11,873 nt of DNA, taken from assembly GCA_947593275.1 (NCBI GenBank), contig CANQDN010000031.1, forward strand, positions 1 through 11,873, given 5' to 3'. Below, in pieces: positions 1 through 4,489 of this stretch. Under the pieces are notes generated by a model. It was given only the letters and a program-made list of their open reading frames with translations. It was not told the origin of the DNA and ran no database searches. Position numbers and translations under genes: made by a program. The stretch's first letter is position 1. Every line of letters starts with the position of its first letter. The stretch comes from an uncultured Bacilli bacterium. GTDB lineage: Bacteria > Bacillota_I > Bacilli_A > RF39 > UBA660.

Positions 1-55
1 ACCTACGACCGCCCGGTTATGAGCCGGATGCTCTAACCAACTGAGCTAGAGGTCC
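1..55 (-). tRNA. tRNA with CAT anticodon, probably tRNA-Ile2 (lysidine-modified), 3' part outside window
   Basis: Read on the minus strand, the sequence begins GGACCTC at position 55. It continues with a D-arm (GCTC, AGTTGGTTA, GAGC), an anticodon stem of 5 bp (TCCGG/CCGGG with one G-U pair), a 7-nt loop CTCATAA with anticodon CAT (plus-strand 19-21), a variable loop and the start of the T-arm. The roughly 22 nt forming the rest of the T-arm and the 3' acceptor strand lie before position 1. A CAT anticodon can be elongator Met, initiator Met or Ile2. The GGACC acceptor end and overall sequence resemble Bacillus/Mycoplasma tRNA-Ile(CAU), whose C34 is changed to lysidine by TilS so that it reads AUA. 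Bacillus elongator Met starts GGCGG. The tRNA identity is certain; the Ile2 assignment is from memory of homologues. Confidence 0.9.
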
Positions 56-67
56 GTTTGCTCATTA

Positions 68-96
68 ATCATATCATAATATTATTTTACTTTCAA
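68..96 (-). promoter_or_regulatory. Promoter of the tRNA gene
   Basis: On the minus strand TTGAAA (96-91) is separated by exactly 17 bp from TATGAT (73-68); each box matches the SigA consensus in five of six positions. The predicted start is near 61, six bases before the tRNA 5' end at 55, which fits a short leader removed by RNase P. The tRNA is therefore probably transcribed independently of the TPR gene upstream. Confidence 0.65.
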
Positions 97-125
97 GATT
101 ATTTAGCTAAAATTATTAATTTTTT

Positions 126-1244
126 TTATTTTTCTCTTTTTAAAACTAAATTATCTTTTTTAGATTCACTTATCAGTTTATTTTTGGCGGATGCTGGTAA
201 ACTAACTATTTCAGTTACAAAAACGTCTTTTGGAAAAAATTCACTATCTTGGGTAAGAGTAAATACTCCATTTATTAATTCGGCTTTCATGGCTTCTATT
301 CTATCTTCGGTAATATTTAAAACAAAGTAGTAAGAATCTTTTCCTAAATTATTATTATAGATAGCAACAATATCATTTATTTCGACATTATTTTTAATTT
401 CATCCATAAACTCTTTTTCTAAAGTGCTCAAAGCAGAGATTCCAACCTTACTATAATATCTTGCCATATTAATTAAAGCATATTTTAAATCACTTGTATA
501 CATCGCAGATATAATATAATTTATATCTTCTTTATTAAATTTAACAATTTCACCATCTAAATAGGCTCCAATACCCCCTCTATTGCTACTACAAATTAAA
601 TGATGAGTATTTTTATTAAGTTCTTTAGTTAGAGGGAAAGAATAACAATTATTTTCTTTTACTTTATAAATTAAATATGGTTTATTATTCTTTAAATTAA
701 CAATTAAACCGGAAGATACTTCTCTACCCTTTTTAGTAAATTCTTCGTAACTTACTTCAACAAACTTATCTCTTTCAAGATAAAGATTAATTTTTTTTAG
801 AAGCCATTCACATATTTCTTTAGTTTTAGGCTTAGGATTACAGCTTAGAGCTAAATTTAAACAAGTTTTGGCATTATTATATTCATTTAACTCATAACAA
901 GTCTTGCCTAAATAAGAATAAACCATAGAGCTTTTTTTATTCATTTTAGCTAAAATTACAAATGTTTCTTTGGCTTCTTCATATAATCCATGATTATGAT
1001 ATAAAATTCCCATAGATAGTTTAAAATAAAAATTAGGCTCATATTTATAAATATACTCTAAAAAGGGTTTAATCTCTTCTTTAGGATAATTTAGTTTTTT
1101 TAAGGCAATTACATATTTAAAAAGAATTAATAGATCTATTTGTTCTTTTAGTTGAAAATATTCTTTTACTAATTCGACTGTTTTTTTATAATCATAAATA
1201 CTAAAAGCTTTATCTATTTCTTTTTTTAGTTTATCTAAATTCAT
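126..1244 (-). CDS. TPR-repeat protein with an unrecognised C-terminal domain
   Basis: The product is 372 residues with no signal peptide or membrane segment, so it is probably cytoplasmic. Residues 1-65 are helical. Residues about 70-140 contain two or three tetratricopeptide-like helix pairs, for example the YHNHGLYEEAKETFVILAK segment (82-100) followed by YLGKTCYELNEYNNAKTCLNLAL (111-133), with the A/G/Y spacing of TPRs. TPRs are protein-binding scaffolds. Residues 175-350 are different: they look beta-rich and I do not recognise them, though two segments that start like 'G-hydrophobic-x-V' and contain 'YLIYKV' and 'YYFVLNI' give a faint MazF/PemK-like impression. The ATG at 1244 follows a weak G-rich Shine-Dalgarno (GGGGG, 7 nt before). 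It lies 62 bp downstream of ylbL with its own promoter in the gap, so it may be expressed both alone and by read-through. Function unknown. Confidence 0.85.
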   Translation of the reverse strand: MNLDKLKKEIDKAFSIYDYKKTVELVKEYFQLKEQIDLLILFKYVIALKKLNYPKEEIKPFLEYIYKYEPNFYFKLSMGILYHNHGLYEEAKETFVILAKMNKKSSMVYSYLGKTCYELNEYNNAKTCLNLALSCNPKPKTKEICEWLLKKINLYLERDKFVEVSYEEFTKKGREVSSGLIVNLKNNKPYLIYKVKENNCYSFPLTKELNKNTHHLICSSNRGGIGAYLDGEIVKFNKEDINYIISAMYTSDLKYALINMARYYSKVGISALSTLEKEFMDEIKNNVEINDIVAIYNNNLGKDSYYFVLNITEDRIEAMKAELINGVFTLTQDSEFFPKDVFVTEIVSLPASAKNKLISESKKDNLVLKREK

Positions 1245-1270
1245 TTAAAACCCCCACTTCCAAGTCTTTT

Positions 1271-1299
1271 ATTTTAGCATATAACTATTTATTAAACAA
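1271..1299 (-). promoter_or_regulatory. Extended -10 promoter for the TPR gene
   Basis: The minus strand reads TGCTAAAAT at 1279-1271, an extended -10 element. A poor -35 (TTGTTT, 1299-1294) lies 17 bp upstream. The predicted start near 1264 gives a 5' leader of about 20 nt before the ATG at 1244. Confidence 0.5.
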
Positions 1300-1306
1300 G
1301 TAAAAA

Positions 1307-2314
1307 TTAGATATTTTTTAAAGCTTCTAGGGCTTCATCAAAGGTTGATACTTCGATTATTTTAATATCATAGTTCTTTTCTTTAGCAACACTTAAGGCT
1401 TCTTCATAGTTTTCTTTAGGGCAAATAAATACTTCTGCTTTCTTTTTAACTGCTCCGATTAGCTTATATTTAACTCCTCCAATTTCGCCAACATTACCAT
1501 CGACATCAATGGTTCCGGTTCCAACAATTTTCTTACCTTTTGTAATATCTTCTTTAACTAATTTATTATAAACGGTAAGACTCATCATAAGGCCTCCACT
1601 GCTACCCATTTCACTAGTTTTAGACTTAATTTTAACTTCAGGATCTTCTTCATAATCATAAGTTGTAATTATACTTACACCAATTTTAATTCCATCTTCG
1701 GTTTTATAAGTAGTTGCATAAGCTTCTTTTAGTTTATTATCGCGTTTTATTTCTAGTTTTACTTGAGTATTTGCGTCTAATTCTTCAATAATCTCTTTTA
1801 AATCATTTAATGAACTTATTTCTTTATCATTTACTTTTTCGATATTATCGCCAATTTTAAGATTAGTTTTAGCTTTCTTATCGATGTAAGTAACACTGTT
1901 ATTAATTTTAGTTATATCAATATCTTTACCGGCTTTTTTATAAGCATTAATAACGGCATTATCCATTGATTCTTCAAGATATAATCTTTCTCTTTTAATC
2001 ATATCATCCATATCTTCGCCTTCTATGGTTAGATCTTCTTTTTTTACTATATCCCAATCGGGAAGGATTTTGGCGATCGCTAAAAAGGGAAGAGAGCCTT
2101 TAACCATTGATACATAAGCCATATTAAAGGAACCAGTTACGTTATAACCATCTTTAATAGTAATTCGATCGTTTAGATTAACTGCCCCGCCAGGAGTATA
2201 AACTGAATATGGTAATTCTACTGTAAAAAGTAAATAAACAACGATGAAAAAGATCAAATACTTATAGTTTTCTTTAATAAATTCTTTTATTTTTGCATAT
2301 ATTTTAGCAAACAT
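1307..2314 (-). CDS. ylbL: YlbL/DdcP-family membrane-anchored PDZ-Lon serine protease
   Basis: The product is 335 residues, typical of the YlbL family. Residues 18-33 form one hydrophobic N-terminal anchor, followed by the family-typical YTPGGAVNL (39-47). The middle (about 145-205) is a PDZ domain, with NLKIGDNIEKVNDKEI as its carboxylate-binding/strand region. The C-terminal Lon-type proteolytic domain (about 210-335) has the nucleophile in MGSSGGLMMSL, Ser239, and the general-base Lys282 in GEIGGVKYKLIGA. Their 43-residue spacing equals that of E. coli Lon Ser679/Lys722, so the Ser-Lys dyad is intact. There is no AAA+ domain. In Bacillus subtilis the orthologue (YlbL, also called DdcP) degrades the SOS division inhibitor YneA during checkpoint recovery; whether that substrate exists here is unknown. 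The ATG at 2314 follows AGGTGA with 6 nt spacing. It is divergent from a YlbJ-like gene, matching the ylbJ-ylbL neighbourhood of bacilli. Confidence 0.93.
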   Translation of the reverse strand: MFAKIYAKIKEFIKENYKYLIFFIVVYLLFTVELPYSVYTPGGAVNLNDRITIKDGYNVTGSFNMAYVSMVKGSLPFLAIAKILPDWDIVKKEDLTIEGEDMDDMIKRERLYLEESMDNAVINAYKKAGKDIDITKINNSVTYIDKKAKTNLKIGDNIEKVNDKEISSLNDLKEIIEELDANTQVKLEIKRDNKLKEAYATTYKTEDGIKIGVSIITTYDYEEDPEVKIKSKTSEMGSSGGLMMSLTVYNKLVKEDITKGKKIVGTGTIDVDGNVGEIGGVKYKLIGAVKKKAEVFICPKENYEEALSVAKEKNYDIKIIEVSTFDEALEALKNI

Positions 2315-2331
2315 TTAATATCACCTACTTA

Positions 2332-2340
2332 ATTATACCA
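2332..2340 (-). promoter_or_regulatory. Extended -10 element upstream of ylbL
   Basis: The 42-bp gap between ylbL and the divergent ylbJ-like gene contains TGGTATAAT on the minus strand (2340-2332). I see no convincing -35 at 16-18 bp. The predicted start falls near 2325, at the edge of the ylbL Shine-Dalgarno, so the leader would be very short. Confidence 0.45.
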
Positions 2341-2356
2341 CGAAATAGAGGTAAAT

Positions 2357-3232
2357 ATGAAAAAAAATATACTAAACTTTACTTTTTGTTTATGTTTAGT
2401 TTGGGCAATAGTTATTATTTTTAGTTATAATAAAGAAGTCCAAGCGATTATTTTAGAGGGGTTAAATCTTTTTTTTAATAGAGTTTTTGTAAGTTTATTT
2501 CCAATGTTTATATTAAATGATTTACTTATATGGTCAAATATTCCGATTTATATTGCTAGAAAAACTAAGAGTCTTTCCTTTTATGTTTTTTTTATGAGTT
2601 TAATAAGTGGTAGTCCTAGTAATGCTTATATGTTAAAAAATCTCGTAAATAATAATTATTTAACTATTGGGGAAGCTAATTATTATTTATATTTTACTTA
2701 TTTTTCTAATCCTTTGTTTTTAGTTTCGATGCTTTCTTCTTTATTTACCAAAGATATTTTAGTTAAGATTATCTTATGTCACTATTTAAGTAATATAATT
2801 ATTGCAATTCTTTTAAAGAATAAAGAACCTAAACATTCAAATACACCTTTAAAAATAGTTAAAAAGCCTTTATCTAATACTTTAATTAATAGTATTAAAA
2901 GGAGTATGGATACTCTTTTAATGATATTAGGAACGATTATTTTTTATATGATTCTTAATTTTATTATTACTAAAACGCTTGATTCTTTAATTATTAAAAC
3001 ATTAATTGGGGGTTTCTTAGAAATAACTAATGGTCTTAATATGCTTAAAAATATAAGTTTAGCGCTTAAATTAAAAGAGATAATCGCTGGGGTTTTTATC
3101 TCTTTTGGTGGTTTAAGTATTAATACGCAAATAAAAGCTTTATTAGAAGATTCTCCTATTTCTTATAAACCTTTTTTAAAGGGAAGAATCTATCAAGCAC
3201 TTATTACTATGATTCTTTTAGTTATTTTTTAA
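2357..3232 (+). CDS. ylbJ: YlbJ-like sporulation integral membrane protein
   Basis: The 291-residue product is a polytopic membrane protein. Hydrophobic segments lie at about 8-24, 30-55, 72-88, 115-130, 135-153, 185-205 and 240-252, with a final one at 280-291. Three family landmarks of YlbJ (the spore_ylbJ family, related to nucleoside-recognition/GATE-fold transport proteins) are visible: ISGSPSNA at 83-90, FTYFSNPLFL at 113-122, and SFGGLSINTQI at 249-259. In Bacillus, YlbJ is a sporulation membrane protein needed for normal spore resistance. This copy is clearly shorter than the roughly 400 residues of B. subtilis YlbJ, mainly in loops, but has no frameshift. The ATG at 2357 follows AGAGG with 5 nt spacing. 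It is the only plus-strand gene here, and its stop codon interlocks with that of the convergent pseudopilin gene. Assignment to the family is fairly sure; the role in this organism is inferred. Confidence 0.82.
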   Translation: MKKNILNFTFCLCLVWAIVIIFSYNKEVQAIILEGLNLFFNRVFVSLFPMFILNDLLIWSNIPIYIARKTKSLSFYVFFMSLISGSPSNAYMLKNLVNNNYLTIGEANYYLYFTYFSNPLFLVSMLSSLFTKDILVKIILCHYLSNIIIAILLKNKEPKHSNTPLKIVKKPLSNTLINSIKRSMDTLLMILGTIIFYMILNFIITKTLDSLIIKTLIGGFLEITNGLNMLKNISLALKLKEIIAGVFISFGGLSINTQIKALLEDSPISYKPFLKGRIYQALITMILLVIF

Positions 3233-3726
3233 TAAGAATCTTGGGCATTTTTTAAGTTTAAATAAGTAAGAGTAATATCATCATTTAGAGTTGTATTTTC
3301 ACCCTTAATTAAAACAGGGATATTAAGAGTAATTAAATAATAAGGATTTAAATCATCATAGGTATAATTAATATCTAAATCATATGTAGCATTAGAGCTT
3401 TCAAGTTTATAACTAACACTTTTATATTCTAATCTATCTATATAAATAGAAAGTATTTCTTCTTTATTATCATATTTAAAAGTAATAAGGGTGTTATCCT
3501 TTTCTTTTTTAATATCTATACCTCTTAATTTATTTTCTAAAAAATCTTGTTCGATCTCTTTTATAATTGAAGTTCGATCGATTTCATCATTACTCGCATA
3601 ACTTTGATCATTATTAATAGAATCTAGAGAAAACATTACTTTAAGAAGCATTAAAATAACAACTCCAATTAAAGATATACTAATTAATAATTCTAATATA
3701 GTAACTCCTTTTTTATTCATGTTCAT
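3229..3726 (-). CDS. Pseudopilin / prepilin-like protein (ComGF- or PulJ-like)
   Basis: With the ATG at 3726 the product is 165 residues. It begins with a class III prepilin signal: short basic leader MNMNKKG, cleavage expected after Gly7, then VTILE with the conserved Glu at mature position 5, and a hydrophobic helix to about residue 30. A prepilin peptidase would remove the leader, and the helix would pack in a type IV pilus, a competence (ComG) pseudopilus or a type II-like pseudopilus. The rest is a beta-rich head with a charged alpha segment (EIDRTSIIKEIEQDFLENKL), as in ComGF or PulJ minor pilins. The ATG at 3726 is preceded by AGGA at 7 nt; a GTG one codon further out (3729) and an ATG at 3720 are alternatives. 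It overlaps the upstream pseudopilin gene by 14 bp, so translation is probably coupled. Which minor pilin it is cannot be settled. Confidence 0.82.
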   Translation of the reverse strand: MNMNKKGVTILELLISISLIGVVILMLLKVMFSLDSINNDQSYASNDEIDRTSIIKEIEQDFLENKLRGIDIKKEKDNTLITFKYDNKEEILSIYIDRLEYKSVSYKLESSNATYDLDINYTYDDLNPYYLITLNIPVLIKGENTTLNDDITLTYLNLKNAQDSY

Positions 3727-4168
3727 CACGCATTCCTAAACTAGCATATGAGTAAGTATTTTCCCGGTTAAACTCAACAATTAAACGATATTTATAATCT
3801 CCTTTATTAGAAAGACTTCCAACATAATTATTAAAAAAACTGGAATAAAGGCTTTTATCATAATCTTTTAAATCATATTTAGTAATATATATCTTATTTA
3901 CTTCAAACTTATCTAAGATAAAAGAACAATAGGTATTATTAGAATCTTTACAATCATAAAAATTTATATCACCATTTATGTTTAATTTATCTAATTCTAA
4001 ATATTCTTTTAAATAAAAAGCTTTATATATATCTGATGCATTATCATATAAAATATTATCTTTACTTCTAGTTACCATACCCCTAAAAGTTCCATATAAA
4101 AGAAGAAGTGAAACCGCTACAAAAGTAATAACTACAATAGTTTCTAATAAAGCAAATCCTCTCTTCAT
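3713..4168 (-). CDS. Pseudopilin / prepilin-like protein, first of a pair
   Basis: The 151-residue product starts MKRG followed by FALLETIVVITFVAVSLLLL. This is a four-residue basic leader, cleavage after Gly4, mature N-terminal Phe, and Glu at mature position 5: a textbook type IV prepilin or pseudopilin signal and alpha-1 helix. The head domain is small and carries one Cys pair (Cys73, Cys81) that could form a disulfide. The ATG at 4168 has AGGTG 5 nt upstream and a TGCTATAAT promoter at 4194-4186, so the pair 4168-3229 looks like its own short operon. No pilus ATPase, platform protein or prepilin peptidase gene is present in the window, so the machine these subunits join must be encoded elsewhere. 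A ComG-type competence pilus is the most likely candidate for a Gram-positive organism, but this is inference. Confidence 0.82.
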   Translation of the reverse strand: MKRGFALLETIVVITFVAVSLLLLYGTFRGMVTRSKDNILYDNASDIYKAFYLKEYLELDKLNINGDINFYDCKDSNNTYCSFILDKFEVNKIYITKYDLKDYDKSLYSSFFNNYVGSLSNKGDYKYRLIVEFNRENTYSYASLGMRDEHE

Positions 4169-4185
4169 TTTAACACCTACTATTT

Positions 4186-4214
4186 ATTATAGCATATATA
4201 CTTAAATAATTGAA
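4186..4214 (-). promoter_or_regulatory. Extended -10 promoter of the pseudopilin pair
   Basis: The minus strand carries TGCTATAAT at 4194-4186, a perfect -10 with the TGn extension. At 17 bp upstream is a poor -35 (TTCAAT, 4214-4209). The start is expected near 4179, leaving about 11 nt to the ATG and just enough room for AGGTG. An imperfect dyad (ATACTTAAATA at 4198-4208, TATTTAAAGTAT at 4216-4227) is centred on the -35 and could be an operator. Confidence 0.6.
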
Positions 4215-4228
4215 GTATTTAAAGTATA

Positions 4229-4325
4229 AAAAAATAAGGGCTGCGCGTGTACTAAATTTTACTAATTAGATATAAAGGAATAATCAATTATAAGATAAAT
4301 AGAAAACTATTAACCCTTATTTTTT
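4229..4325. repeat. 12-bp perfect inverted repeat with 73-nt interior
   Basis: The arms are 4229-4240 and 4314-4325. Each strand has GGG...CCC followed by TTATTTTTT, so each strand ends like an intrinsic terminator, but the loop is far longer than usual. The ends are A/T runs, so transcription could stop from either direction. Confidence 0.7.
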
Positions 4326-4345
4326 ATTTCCCACCACTATCCCAA

Positions 4346-4365
4346 TGTAAAATATATATTTTACA
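4346..4365. repeat. 20-bp perfect palindrome
   Basis: TGTAAAATAT followed directly by its exact reverse complement. It lies in the gene-free stretch 4169-4489, just downstream of the minus-strand promoter at 4392-4419. It could be a protein-binding operator or an RNA hairpin; the core is pure A/T. Confidence 0.6.
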
Positions 4366-4391
4366 CTTCAACCAATTATTTAACTATATAT

Positions 4392-4419
4392 ATTATAGCA
4401 TTTTTTTATTAATTCTTAA
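4392..4419 (-). promoter_or_regulatory. Orphan extended -10 promoter
   Basis: TGCTATAAT (4400-4392) with TTAAGA (4419-4414) at 16 bp. It sits downstream of the terminator of the 776-residue gene, so it starts a new transcript that runs through the palindrome and inverted repeat toward the pseudopilin genes, about 220 bp before their first start codon. Confidence 0.45.
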
Positions 4420-4457
4420 ACTATTTTTTAATAAGTTTATGTATTTTTTAGACATAT

Positions 4458-4481
4458 AAAAAGAATACTCAGAAGAGTATT
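4458..4481 (-). terminator. Rho-independent terminator of the exported-protein operon
   Basis: On the minus strand AATACTC (4481-4475), loop TTCT and GAGTATT (4470-4464) form a perfect 7-bp stem, followed by CTTTTT (4463-4458). It lies 8 nt past the stop codon of the 776-residue gene. Confidence 0.65.
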
Positions 4482-4489
4482 ACTTTTAA

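Larger units (their letters stand above)
4228..4400 (-). ncRNA. Possible small RNA or leader RNA in the gene-free stretch 4169-4489
   Basis: No open frame with a usable start is visible here on either strand. On the minus strand an extended -10 (TGCTATAAT, 4400-4392) lies 16 bp below TTAAGA (4419-4414), giving a start near 4385. Downstream are a perfect 20-bp palindrome (4346-4365), then a 12-bp perfect inverted repeat (4314-4325 with 4229-4240, AAAAAATAAGGG/CCCTTATTTTTT) enclosing 73 nt, with a T-run at its 3' end. A transcript of about 160 nt closed by this stem is plausible. The enclosed part contains a small AATAG-TTTT-CTATT hairpin and a local GC-rich patch (GTACACGCGCAGCCC). I recognise no known RNA family; the repeat could instead be a bidirectional terminator or a remnant element. 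Confidence 0.3.

Noticed and set aside
58..330. Plus-strand 90-codon frame opposite the TPR gene
   Set aside because: It lies mostly within the 3' end of the minus-strand TPR gene and the tRNA promoter, has no Shine-Dalgarno and reads like the antisense of low-GC coding DNA (Phe/Leu/Ser-rich).
3211..3240. GATTCTT/AAGAATC dyad as a bidirectional terminator between ylbJ and the pseudopilin gene
   Set aside because: The stem is 7 bp, but the loop is 16 nt and no T-run follows directly on either strand; it lies within both coding ends.
4320..4345. MraZ-type GTGGG operator (minus strand GGGATAGTGGTGGGAAA)
   Set aside because: MraZ boxes come as regularly spaced GTGGG repeats before division genes; here the spacing is irregular and no such genes are near.
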